Position numbers and translations under genes: made by a program | The notes under the pieces: model-generated | Database searches by the model: none | Seen by the model: only the letters and a program-made list of their open reading frames with translations | Told to the model about the DNA's origin: nothing | Shown here: positions 34,507-42,236 of the stretch, one piece after another | Layout: the number at the start of each line of letters is the position of its first letter | Position numbering within the stretch: position 1 is the stretch's first letter | NCBI GenBank assembly: GCA_017961295.1 | Contig: JAGCXL010000038.1 | Location: 1 to 51,125 of the forward strand | DNA: 51,125 nucleotides | From: Elusimicrobiaceae bacterium | Lineage (GTDB): Bacteria > Elusimicrobiota > Elusimicrobia > Elusimicrobiales > Elusimicrobiaceae | Direction: 5' to 3'

Positions 34507-34535
34507 TTTACATTTCTTCTCGCATTTCCTATAAT
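34507..34535 (+). promoter_or_regulatory. sigma-70 promoter of tRNA-Leu and probably ftsQ
   Basis: TTTACA (34507-34512), 17-bp spacer, TATAAT (34530-34535). The predicted start lies a few bases ahead of the tRNA. No terminator is visible between the tRNA and ftsQ, so the promoter may also serve the division operon. Confidence 0.75.
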
Positions 34536-34545
34536 ATAACCACGT

Positions 34546-34628
34546 GGGCGAGTGGCGGAATGGCAGACGCGTACGGCTCAGGACCGTATGGACGAAAGTC
34601 CTTAAGGGTTCAACTCCCTTCCCGCCCA
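34546..34628 (+). tRNA. tRNA-Leu (anticodon CAG)
   Basis: This 83-nt class II tRNA has acceptor GGGCGAG/CCCGCCC with one A-C mismatch at the sixth pair, and discriminator A at 34628. The D arm begins TGGCGGAATGG as in other leucine tRNAs. The anticodon stem-loop TACGG-CTCAGGA-CCGTA carries CAG. The long variable arm is TGGACGAAAGTCC and the T arm AAGGGTTCAACTCCCTT. CCA is not encoded. It reads CUG codons. Only 20 bases separate it from the ftsQ start. Confidence 0.94.
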
Positions 34629-34648
34629 TTTCCTTTCAAGGGTATTTT

Positions 34649-35461
34649 ATGAGAAAGTATGGCTACAATCGTCCTTCCGCAACCTTGTATACAAGGCGGC
34701 GGACAGTACGCAAAAAGAAGCCATCCTTTTTTTTCAAGTTCTTCCTTTATTTTTTCCTGCTAGTAGGTGTTGGTTGGGGCGGCTTTGTGGGGGTGCGCTA
34801 TGGGTACCACGTGATCAAAAACGCCCAGCTTGCCGACTGGCACGTTAAATCTGTAGTTATTTCGGGATTAAACGGCGAGATAGAAAAAGAAATTTTTACC
34901 CGCGTAGCAGAAATGGAAGGAAAGCCCTTTTCTTTTGCGGATGCACAACGCTTGCAGCGGGAATTTGAAAAAAAATATCCCATGTTGCATGATATTGATG
35001 TTTCGCGCGGTATGCTGAGCGGTAAGTTAAAAATATCTGCTAAATTCCGTCAGCCTATTGCCCGGTTGGTGACCGCAGATCGCGTTTCCCAATATATTGA
35101 CGATGAAAGTATTGTTTATACACAACAACAGGAAGTTACGGACGTTCCTCTTGTTTCTTTAGTAGGGGATGTGCCGGATAAATTACCCGGCTCTTTTGTG
35201 GACTTAATACAAAATGTCCTAAAATTAAAAAAATCGTTGCCTTTTGATGGACTTGAATTTGATTTAGAGCAAAATACAATTCGTATGCATTTGCCGGATC
35301 AAAGTGTTATCTTGTTTGGTTCGCCTCAACAATTAAAACAAAAAGCGCAGCGTGCGGCACAGATTATGGATAAAATTAGAGAAAAATATCCGAATCCTGT
35401 GACGGTGAATTTTGAATTTTTTGAGCAGGGGAAAGTTTTTTTAACACTTTCTGCCCATTAA
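34649..35461 (+). CDS. ftsQ: Cell division protein FtsQ (POTRA domain)
   Basis: This 270-residue bitopic membrane protein has a basic cytoplasmic N-terminus, one transmembrane helix (about residues 30-52) and a POTRA-like domain starting with WHVKSVVISGLN. The rest is an extracytoplasmic beta domain. Sequence conservation in FtsQ is low; the assignment rests on topology, POTRA start and position directly before ftsA and ftsZ. FtsQ bridges early and late divisome proteins. The ATG at 34649 (AAGGG upstream) is chosen; the longer open frame to 34544 runs through the tRNA. Confidence 0.87.
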   Translation: MRKYGYNRPSATLYTRRRTVRKKKPSFFFKFFLYFFLLVGVGWGGFVGVRYGYHVIKNAQLADWHVKSVVISGLNGEIEKEIFTRVAEMEGKPFSFADAQRLQREFEKKYPMLHDIDVSRGMLSGKLKISAKFRQPIARLVTADRVSQYIDDESIVYTQQQEVTDVPLVSLVGDVPDKLPGSFVDLIQNVLKLKKSLPFDGLEFDLEQNTIRMHLPDQSVILFGSPQQLKQKAQRAAQIMDKIREKYPNPVTVNFEFFEQGKVFLTLSAH

Positions 35462-35471
35462 TTCTTATAAT
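35441..35471 (+). promoter_or_regulatory. Possible internal promoter before ftsA
   Basis: TTAACA at 35441-35446 and TATAAT at 35466-35471 with a 19-bp spacer, overlapping the end of ftsQ and 32 bp before the ftsA start. Spacing is long, so this is tentative. Confidence 0.35.
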
Positions 35472-35503
35472 AAAGAGAGATCTTTTTTGGTAGGGGACTT
35501 TTT

Positions 35504-36751
35504 ATGACAAAATCCAATTTGTTAGTTGGTCTGGATGTGGGGAGCGGTAAACTAACAGCTGTTTGTGCGGCTCACGATGCAGAAACAAATACATTACAAG
35601 TTTTGGCCGGACGCAGTATCCCTTGTCGGGGTTTGCGCAGCGGGATGGTGACGGATATTCATGAAACTTCGGCTGCGGTTCATACGTTGCTAGGCAGTTT
35701 GGAACGGGAGTGTGAACAGGAAATTGGCCAATTGATTGTGGGATTGCGGGGAGCGCATATTGAATCGTTTTTTAGTCACGGAACCTATAACATTTCGCGT
35801 CCGGATAAAGAAATTAACCAAGCCGATATGGAACTAGCCATTGAAAACGCAAAGGCTGTGCCCATCAAAAACGACAACGAAATTATTGGGGTTTTCCCGC
35901 AAGGGTATGCGGTGGATAAGCAACGCGGAATCCGCAATCCGGAAGGAATGGAAGGCTCTTTGTTAGAAGTAGATGTGCAAATTGTGACGGGGGCTTCCAC
36001 CCACTTAAACAATTTAGCAAAAGCAATTCAACGCCCAGGATACCATATTGACTGTTCCATTTATGGGCTTGTTCCGCTGGGGGAATCTGTTTTGTTGCAA
36101 GATGAAAAGGACAACGGGGTCATGCTCATTGACTTAGGCGGAGAAACTATTTCTGTGGGCGTTTACATGGGGGGGATGATGCGTTTTTCGTGTGATATCC
36201 CCTATGGGTGTGATATTTTGACGAGTGACTTATCCAGTTATCTAAGCACTTCGCGCAAAGCGGCTAAAGAGATTAAAGAAAAGTATGGTGTAATTCATCC
36301 CGGATTTTTGAAAAGTGAGCAAATGGTTTCCGTCCCGCTTTTAGACGGGAGTGACACGCGTACTATTAAGAACGTAGAAATTTTAGATTGCTTGCAACCC
36401 CGTATGGAGGAACTTTTTGAACAGGTAGAGCACTATGCCGGATTAGCCGGATATAAGCCTAAAAATTTACCTTTGGTGGGTGTGCTTACAGGGGGAGGTG
36501 CTCAAATGCCGGGGATGCCGGCCTTGTGCCAGGAAATTTTAGGGCTTAAAGATGTTCGCCGCGGGTTTGTCCAACGAGATGAAATTACCTGCGCAGAAGA
36601 ATTTTTAGCCCCCGTTTATACAACGGCGTTGTCTTTGGTGGTAGATGCTTCCCAAAAAGCAACGGAAGAATCTCTCTATTCAGGGAAATATCGTGACAGT
36701 GGGTCTACGTTTGGTAAATTAGGTAAATTTTTCAAAGGAATTTTTGGGTAA
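35504..36751 (+). CDS. ftsA: Cell division protein FtsA
   Basis: This 415-residue actin-like ATPase tethers FtsZ to the membrane. Visible features are the phosphate-1 loop GLDVGSGKLTAVC at the N-terminus, the SHS2-type 1C domain region (IVGLRGAHIES), the phosphate-2 VMLIDLGGETISVGVY and the adenosine motif VLTGGGAQMPGM. The C-terminal amphipathic helix FGKLGKFFKGIFG (403-415) inserts into the membrane. The length and order are standard. ftsZ starts 6 bp after its stop. Confidence 0.96.
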   Translation: MTKSNLLVGLDVGSGKLTAVCAAHDAETNTLQVLAGRSIPCRGLRSGMVTDIHETSAAVHTLLGSLERECEQEIGQLIVGLRGAHIESFFSHGTYNISRPDKEINQADMELAIENAKAVPIKNDNEIIGVFPQGYAVDKQRGIRNPEGMEGSLLEVDVQIVTGASTHLNNLAKAIQRPGYHIDCSIYGLVPLGESVLLQDEKDNGVMLIDLGGETISVGVYMGGMMRFSCDIPYGCDILTSDLSSYLSTSRKAAKEIKEKYGVIHPGFLKSEQMVSVPLLDGSDTRTIKNVEILDCLQPRMEELFEQVEHYAGLAGYKPKNLPLVGVLTGGGAQMPGMPALCQEILGLKDVRRGFVQRDEITCAEEFLAPVYTTALSLVVDASQKATEESLYSGKYRDSGSTFGKLGKFFKGIFG

Positions 36752-36757
36752 TAAGGT

Positions 36758-37915
36758 ATGCATATTCAAGATCTTTTTATGCCGGCGGCACAGTTCGAGA
36801 GTAAAAAGGCCAAAATTAAGGTAATTGGTGTGGGGGGTGGCGGCGGGAACGCCATCAATCACATGGTCAACTCCGGTTTAAAAGATGTGGATTTTATCGC
36901 TGTTAATACAGATGCTCAAGATTTACGTCGCAACCGTGCCCCGTACCTTGTGCAAGTGGGTGAAAAACTTACCAAAGGGCTTGGTGTCGGCGGCGACCCG
37001 GACCGTGGCCGCAAGGCAGCCGAAGAAAGCAAAGAAAAATTAAAACTGATTATCGGCCAATGTGATTTGTTATTCATCACCGCCGGGATGGGGGGCGGTA
37101 CCGGTACGGGTGTTGCTCCGTATTTGGCTAAGCTGGCTAAAGAAATTTATGGAGATGATTTATTAGTAGTAGGCGTAGTTACTCGTCCGTTTAATTTTGA
37201 AGGATACGTGCGTGAAAAACAAGCGGATGAAGGTATTGTGGAAATGCAAAAGTATGTGGATTCCATGATTATTGTCCCCAATGAAAAACTTTTTGCCAAT
37301 ATTGATCCCAGCACCTCTTCACGGGATGCCTTTAAGATGGTAGATGAAGTGTTATTACAAGCTGTACAAGGCATCAGTGAAGTTATTACCAAACCCGGCG
37401 AAGTAAATATCGATTTTAATGATATTCGCAAAGTAATGTGTCACTCCGAGAAATCTTTAATCGGGGTGGGGGAGGCCAGTGGACAGGGCCGGCATTTAAT
37501 GGCTGTCAAACGGGCCATTTCTTCTCCGCTTTTGGAAAATGCCGATATTCGCGGGGCCAAAGGGTTTATTGTTCACTTTGCCGCCGAAGAAAATTTGACG
37601 TTGGTGGAACAAGGGGAAGTGATGAGTTTGATTCGCCAGTATGCCAGCAATGACTCGATTATTATGTTCGGTTATTCTTATGATCCTACGCTTAACGGGA
37701 ATTTTAAAGTTACGGTCATTGCTACCGGTTTTAGTGCGGAAAAAGCAGGTGCGTTTACAGCGCGTCGGCCGTTAGAAGTTACGGCAGATACTACGCTTCG
37801 CAGTACACCTGTGTTAAAGGAAGACATTTTTGCTTCTTTTGAGCAAAAACAACCTCGATTTGAAGATCCTATGCTTGTGCCGGCGTATTTGCGGCGCAAG
37901 AAGCGTTCTTTATAA
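36758..37915 (+). CDS. ftsZ: Cell division protein FtsZ
   Basis: This 385-residue tubulin-like GTPase forms the cytokinetic ring. The N-terminal GVGGGGGNAIN, the tubulin signature GGGTGTG (112-118) and the T7 loop NIDFNDIRKVM are present. A variable linker of modest length follows, and the C-terminal peptide DPMLVPAYLRRKKRSL should bind FtsA. Start: ATG with AAGG just upstream. A 34-bp gap with GGGAGGAG leads to pilT. Confidence 0.98.
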   Translation: MHIQDLFMPAAQFESKKAKIKVIGVGGGGGNAINHMVNSGLKDVDFIAVNTDAQDLRRNRAPYLVQVGEKLTKGLGVGGDPDRGRKAAEESKEKLKLIIGQCDLLFITAGMGGGTGTGVAPYLAKLAKEIYGDDLLVVGVVTRPFNFEGYVREKQADEGIVEMQKYVDSMIIVPNEKLFANIDPSTSSRDAFKMVDEVLLQAVQGISEVITKPGEVNIDFNDIRKVMCHSEKSLIGVGEASGQGRHLMAVKRAISSPLLENADIRGAKGFIVHFAAEENLTLVEQGEVMSLIRQYASNDSIIMFGYSYDPTLNGNFKVTVIATGFSAEKAGAFTARRPLEVTADTTLRSTPVLKEDIFASFEQKQPRFEDPMLVPAYLRRKKRSL

Positions 37916-37949
37916 GTAAAATGAATTCACCTAGTTGGGAGGAGAAAAT

Positions 37950-39041
37950 ATGGCAGTGGGATTGCAAAGTTTGTTACGAACGGTAGTGGATAATAAAGCA
38001 AGCGGGTTGCATATTCGCGGCAACTCTAACGCGTATGTGCGTTTAAACGGACAAATGAAGCCGATTGATGATAGCTTTGTATCAAACGAAGAAGCTAAAA
38101 AAATGGCTTATGCCTGTATGGGAGAACGTGAAAAACACATTTTTGAACAATACAGTACGGTAGATTTTTCACTGGATGCTAAATCTTATGGGCGCTTCCG
38201 TTTTAACGTTTTTCGCCAAATGGGTCGTATTTGTATGGCTATTCGTCATATTCCTCCGCAGGTTCCTTCGTTTGAGGAATTCCACCTGCCGGGTGATATT
38301 TTAAAGAAAATGGTGGAAGCTCGCCGCGGATTGGTGTTGGTAACGGGTATGACCGGTTCGGGTAAAACTTCTACATTGGCGGCGATGATTGATCATATTA
38401 ATAAAACGCGGGCTGCTCATATTGTAACAATAGAAGATCCGATTGAGTTTTTACATCCGGATAATCGCAGCGTTGTCAGTCAATTAGAGCTGGGGGTAGA
38501 TACTCCTTCTTATACAGGGGCACTGCGTGCCGCTATGCGTCAAGACCCCGATGTAATTCTAATCGGGGAGCTGCGCGATGGCGACGTCATGAAAGCCGCT
38601 ATTTCAGCTGCGGAAACCGGACAATTGGTTTTGGGTACCATGCACACGTCTAATGTAGTGCAAACCCTCGAACGTTTGGTAGAAGCTTTCCCGTCGGAAA
38701 TGCACAACCAAGTTCGTTTGCAACTTTCCGATCTAATTCGTGGGGTTGTCTGTCAACGCTTACTGCCTAGTGTAAAAGGCGGGATGTACCCGGCCTTGGA
38801 AATTTTAGTTAGCACCCCTCAAGTTCGCAAACTGATTATGGAAAACCGTCCGAGTGATTTAGTAAAGCAAATGCAACTGGGCGAATTTTACGGTATGAAT
38901 ACGTTTGACCAAGCTTTGGCTAAACTTTACAAAGAAGGTATCATTGATATGGAAACGGCACAAGCCGCCGCTACCAGCCCCGATGCAATTATGTTGGCAA
39001 TTCGAGGAGTAACCGATAGCTTACAGGTGGAAGGCGAGTAA
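37950..39041 (+). CDS. pilT: Type IV pilus retraction ATPase PilT
   Basis: This 363-residue secretion-type hexameric ATPase powers pilus retraction and twitching. The N-terminal PAS-like domain has ASGLHIRG, where most PilTs have ASDLHI. The ATPase core has Walker A GMTGSGKT (133-140), Asp box IEDPIEF (161-167), Walker B VILIGELRD (202-210) and His box GTMHTSN (229-235). The ATG at 37950 after GGGAGGAG is preferred over one at 37935. pilB, pilC and the other assembly genes are not here; the gene is inserted between ftsZ and cmk, and its stop overlaps cmk by one base. Confidence 0.93.
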   Translation: MAVGLQSLLRTVVDNKASGLHIRGNSNAYVRLNGQMKPIDDSFVSNEEAKKMAYACMGEREKHIFEQYSTVDFSLDAKSYGRFRFNVFRQMGRICMAIRHIPPQVPSFEEFHLPGDILKKMVEARRGLVLVTGMTGSGKTSTLAAMIDHINKTRAAHIVTIEDPIEFLHPDNRSVVSQLELGVDTPSYTGALRAAMRQDPDVILIGELRDGDVMKAAISAAETGQLVLGTMHTSNVVQTLERLVEAFPSEMHNQVRLQLSDLIRGVVCQRLLPSVKGGMYPALEILVSTPQVRKLIMENRPSDLVKQMQLGEFYGMNTFDQALAKLYKEGIIDMETAQAAATSPDAIMLAIRGVTDSLQVEGE

Positions 39042-39721
39042 TGCGCAAAAACGGGCTTGTTATTTCTATTGATGGTACTGCCGGTACGGGGAAATCCACG
39101 GTTGGGAAAGCAGTGGCCCTAAAATTGGGTTATGGCTTTTTGAGTACCGGGGAGCTTTACCGGGCTTTGGCCTATAAGGTTTATGAAAAGCAAGTACCTG
39201 CCGATGATGGCGCTGCCGTTTTGGCTTTGGCAAAACAACTTAAATTTTCGTTTGTACGTCAACCCGATGCAGTTCTTAAAATGCATGTAGACGGAGAATA
39301 TTTAGGTGCCAAACTTCATTTAGAAGAAGTTGGCAATGTGGCCAGTCAAGTTTCCACACATAAAGAAGCCCGGGCTATACTAACCGAACAAATGCGTTTG
39401 GCCGGTAAAGATGGGGGCATTATCATGGAAGGACGCGATATCGGGACGGTTGTACTACCGGATGCCGATGTTAAATTTTACATGACAGCCTCTGCGCAAG
39501 AACGTGCTAAACGCCGTGTCAAGCAACTCAAAGAGGCGGGGGAAAACCCGAATTATGACAAAATTTTGGCACTCATTGAGGAACGTGATTATCGGGACTC
39601 GCACCGTGCGGCCAGTCCTTTAAAACCGGCGGAAGGGGCCATTATTATTGACACTTCTTCTCTTACGCAAGATGAAGTAATTGCCACCGTGTTGGAGAAA
39701 ATTTCCCACTATGCTGCTTAA
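39041..39721 (+). CDS. cmk: Cytidylate kinase
   Basis: This 226-residue P-loop kinase phosphorylates CMP and dCMP. P-loop IDGTAGTGKSTVGK at the N-terminus, STGELYRALA for the substrate site, and MEGRDIGTVVLPDADVKFYMTA in the centre are characteristic; RRVKQL and DYRDSHRAASPL form the lid and base. It overlaps pilT by one base and plsC by 11 bp. cmk upstream of rpsA is a widespread order. Confidence 0.97.
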   Translation: MRKNGLVISIDGTAGTGKSTVGKAVALKLGYGFLSTGELYRALAYKVYEKQVPADDGAAVLALAKQLKFSFVRQPDAVLKMHVDGEYLGAKLHLEEVGNVASQVSTHKEARAILTEQMRLAGKDGGIIMEGRDIGTVVLPDADVKFYMTASAQERAKRRVKQLKEAGENPNYDKILALIEERDYRDSHRAASPLKPAEGAIIIDTSSLTQDEVIATVLEKISHYAA

Positions 39722-40304
39722 TTTGGTAAAATGTAGTGCGCGGGTTTATTTTAAGCTTTTTCACCGTATTGAGGTGCAAGGACTTGAGAATATCCCGCCT
39801 AAAGGTGCTCTTTTAATAGCGGGGAATCATTTGTCTAATGCCGATCCGCCGGCCATTGGGGCTTTTGCCGGCTTGGTGCGGGATTCGCGTTTTGTAGCCA
39901 AGAAAGAGCTATTTTCGGTTCCGGTATTGGGGTGGTTTTTTCGCCATTGTAATTATATTCCGGTGGATCGCAAACGCACCGTTGGGGATATGGGCGCACT
40001 CAAAGAAGTAGTGGACGCTTTGAAACAAGGGGAAAGTGTGATTATGTTTCCCGAGGGAACCCGTAGTAAAACAGGGAAACCTCAAAGGCCCAAAAGTGGG
40101 GTCGGCTTTTTAGTGTATAAGACGGACGCCCCGGTATTGCCGGTAAAAATAGAAGGCACGTTCGGTTGGCCGTGGGTAGGTAAAATCTGGGTCAAATTTG
40201 GCACGGTGATGCACCTAACTAAAGATGAAACTTTAGAACCCAAAATGCAGTATAAACAATTTGCAAGTCAAGTAATGGATGCAATTAATTCAATAAATAT
40301 CTAA
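39711..40304 (+). CDS. plsC: 1-acyl-sn-glycerol-3-phosphate acyltransferase
   Basis: This 197-residue PlsC-family acyltransferase turns lysophosphatidate into phosphatidate. Motif I NHLSNADP (H-x4-D), motif II around FVAKKELF, motif III MFPEGTRSKTG and motif IV VLPVKIEGT are all visible. The N-terminus is amphipathic or membrane-associated. The ATG at 39711 fits the family start and overlaps cmk by 11 bp; an earlier in-frame ATG at 39681 lies in cmk. Confidence 0.94.
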   Translation: MLLNLVKCSARVYFKLFHRIEVQGLENIPPKGALLIAGNHLSNADPPAIGAFAGLVRDSRFVAKKELFSVPVLGWFFRHCNYIPVDRKRTVGDMGALKEVVDALKQGESVIMFPEGTRSKTGKPQRPKSGVGFLVYKTDAPVLPVKIEGTFGWPWVGKIWVKFGTVMHLTKDETLEPKMQYKQFASQVMDAINSINI

Positions 40305-40305
40305 C

Positions 40306-40352
40306 GGAGGTTAACGGCGGTTTTTCAATATGAAAAACCGTTATAAAGACTT
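40306..40352 (+). promoter_or_regulatory. rpsA leader: distant GGAGG, hairpin and 8-codon uORF
   Basis: GGAGG at 40306-40310 is 42 nt from the rpsA ATG. Between them a perfect 10-bp hairpin (CGGTTTTTCA-ATA-TGAAAAACCG, 40318-40340) covers an ATG at 40330. That ATG opens an 8-codon frame (MKNRYKDL) whose TGA overlaps the rpsA ATG. No Shine-Dalgarno lies close to rpsA itself. This could be an autoregulatory or coupling element. Confidence 0.5.
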
Positions 40353-41549
40353 ATGACACAAAACGAAGAAATTAAAACTACGCAAGAAACTACCGAGCAA
40401 GAACTGACGATGGACCAGTTGATTGCGCAGCAAGAGTCTTTACTGGAAAAACTAAATAAACGTGAAATTGTAGAAGTACCGGTTGTACAAGTTAATCAAG
40501 ATGCTATTTTAGTAGATATTGGTACCAAGAAGGAAGGTTCCATTGCTGCTAGCGAATTTGAAGGCAAACCGTTGCCGCAGGTGGGGGATAAAATTTCTGT
40601 TGTGCTTGTAAAACGCGGGGGTGATGAGCGCCCGGCTGTTTTATCGCATAAAAAAGCATTGGAATATTTGGGTTGGGACGTATGCAAAAAAGCTTACGAA
40701 GCTAAAGAACGTGTGAAAGGTACCATTTTACAGCAAGTAAAAGGCGGTTACATTGTGGAAGTATTTGGCGTAAACGGGTTTATGCCGCTTTCACTCTCGG
40801 AATTGCATACTGCTTACAAACATTACTTGCCGGTGGGTGCCAAAATTAAAGCCGTTATTGTAGAATTTGTCAAAGAAAAACAAAAACTGATTATTTCACG
40901 CAAACAAGTCTTGCAGGAAGATGAAGCCGTCCGCCGTGAAGAAGTGCTCAGCACAATTAAAGAAGGCGATGTGTTGCGTGTGGTGGTTTCCAAAGCCGAC
41001 AAAGATAAATTGTATTTGCGTTTCCATGGTATTGAAGGGATTGTAGAGTTAGAAAACGTGGCTTGGAAAGAGCCCGAAACGGCTATTACCAATTTCCGCC
41101 GCGGCCAACGCCTTAAAGCCAAATTGCTCAAACTGGATAAAGAAACTCCCCGTTTGGAATTTGGTTTAAAACAGCTCTTCTTAAACCCGGCCGACGCATT
41201 AAAACGCCGCTATCCGTATAAAAGCTCCGTCAAGGCTGTTGTTACAAAAGTGTCCGAAGAATACGGTGTGGAGTGTACGATTGGCAAAAACAATACCAAA
41301 GGGTTTATCAGCCCCTTTGAAATGGGCCGTGATTTTAACGCCAAAGAAGGCGATACGATTACCGCCTTAGTCATTGGCGTCAATCCGGAAACTTTTACGT
41401 TGAACTTGTCCATTAAGAAATACGACCAAGTACAAAACCGCAAAGTGGTGGCTCAGTACTTAAAACAAGCCCCGCGCCCGACGCTGGGAGAGTTGTTGTC
41501 GGATTCTTTTGGTCAAACCGAAGAAACAGAAGGAACCGAAGAAGAATAA
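40353..41549 (+). CDS. rpsA: 30S ribosomal protein S1 (four S1 domains)
   Basis: This 398-residue protein contains four OB-fold S1 domains at about residues 38-105, 120-185, 205-275 and 290-360, with an acidic C-terminal tail. S1 binds mRNA 5' regions and unfolds structures on the 30S subunit. Many bacteria have six-domain S1; four-domain forms are also common, so this is a short S1. An in-frame stop at 40344-40346 confirms the ATG at 40353. A terminator at 41573-41604 closes the long ftsQ-rpsA run. Confidence 0.93.
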   Translation: MTQNEEIKTTQETTEQELTMDQLIAQQESLLEKLNKREIVEVPVVQVNQDAILVDIGTKKEGSIAASEFEGKPLPQVGDKISVVLVKRGGDERPAVLSHKKALEYLGWDVCKKAYEAKERVKGTILQQVKGGYIVEVFGVNGFMPLSLSELHTAYKHYLPVGAKIKAVIVEFVKEKQKLIISRKQVLQEDEAVRREEVLSTIKEGDVLRVVVSKADKDKLYLRFHGIEGIVELENVAWKEPETAITNFRRGQRLKAKLLKLDKETPRLEFGLKQLFLNPADALKRRYPYKSSVKAVVTKVSEEYGVECTIGKNNTKGFISPFEMGRDFNAKEGDTITALVIGVNPETFTLNLSIKKYDQVQNRKVVAQYLKQAPRPTLGELLSDSFGQTEETEGTEEE

Positions 41550-41572
41550 ATCCGAAGTTAGATATTGAAAGT

Positions 41573-41604
41573 AAAACTCCCCAGGTATTCCTCGGGGAGT
41601 TTTT
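41573..41604 (+). terminator. Intrinsic terminator after rpsA
   Basis: Stem AAAACTCCCC ... GGGGAGTTTT with an 11-nt interior and a short T tail. It is the first clear terminator after tRNA-Leu in this 7-kb run. Confidence 0.85.
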
Positions 41605-41683
41605 AGTTAAAAAATTAAAAATATGCAAAATAGGGGGAAATGATATATAATAAAAATAGGTCTTTTTTTACCAAGGAGAGCAT

Positions 41684-42232
41684 ATGAAGAAAGTTTTGTG
41701 TTTATTAGTTGTTGCCGCGGTTGCTTGTGCGGCCTGTTCCAAAAATAAAAACACCGCTCAAAGTGGTGCTTATGGGGCACAAAATGCTGCATATCGTGAT
41801 GGGAAAGATGCCCGTTATGTCAAAGATGCAAAGTACCAAATTATTGACCAAGAATTTGACAATATGTTAGCTCCCGCTTCTGATTATGACAATATCCCTG
41901 CTTACGAACTGCAAGCCTGTGGGGATTCTTACTTGCCGCTTGTAGACCCAGATTGTTGCGGGAAAGCCAAGGCCAAGGCCAAAGGTAAAGCAAAGGCTAA
42001 AGCTAAGGGCGTTGCCAAAAGTGTCAGTACGGCTCGTGCTAAAAAAGTTACAAACACGACAAATATTTACTACGTAGATGGCCCGAATCCGGACGTGCCG
42101 GTTTCTTCCACCACTACCACTAAAACGGTTTATTCCAGTGGGGCAGTAAGTAGCTCCACCTCCACTTCATCTAATACCAAGACAACGCAAAATGCGGACG
42201 GCTCGGTCACCACAACCACCGTTTCTTACTAA
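41684..42232 (+). CDS. Putative lipoprotein with Lys-Ala repeats and Ser/Thr-rich tail
   Basis: This 182-residue protein has a lipoprotein-like signal (MKKVLCLLVVAAVACAAC), with Cys15 or Cys18 as the acylated residue; neither gives a perfect lipobox. Residues 94-109 are a KA/KG repeat (KAKAKAKGKAKAKAKG), preceded by a CC pair. The last 50 residues are Ser/Thr-rich and low complexity. I recognise no domain. A TATAAT at 41646-41651 and AAGGAGAG ribosome binding site precede it. nadA starts only 4 bp after its stop. It is likely an envelope protein; function unknown. Confidence 0.75.
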   Translation: MKKVLCLLVVAAVACAACSKNKNTAQSGAYGAQNAAYRDGKDARYVKDAKYQIIDQEFDNMLAPASDYDNIPAYELQACGDSYLPLVDPDCCGKAKAKAKGKAKAKAKGVAKSVSTARAKKVTNTTNIYYVDGPNPDVPVSSTTTTKTVYSSGAVSSSTSTSSNTKTTQNADGSVTTTTVSY

Positions 42233-42236
42233 TACG

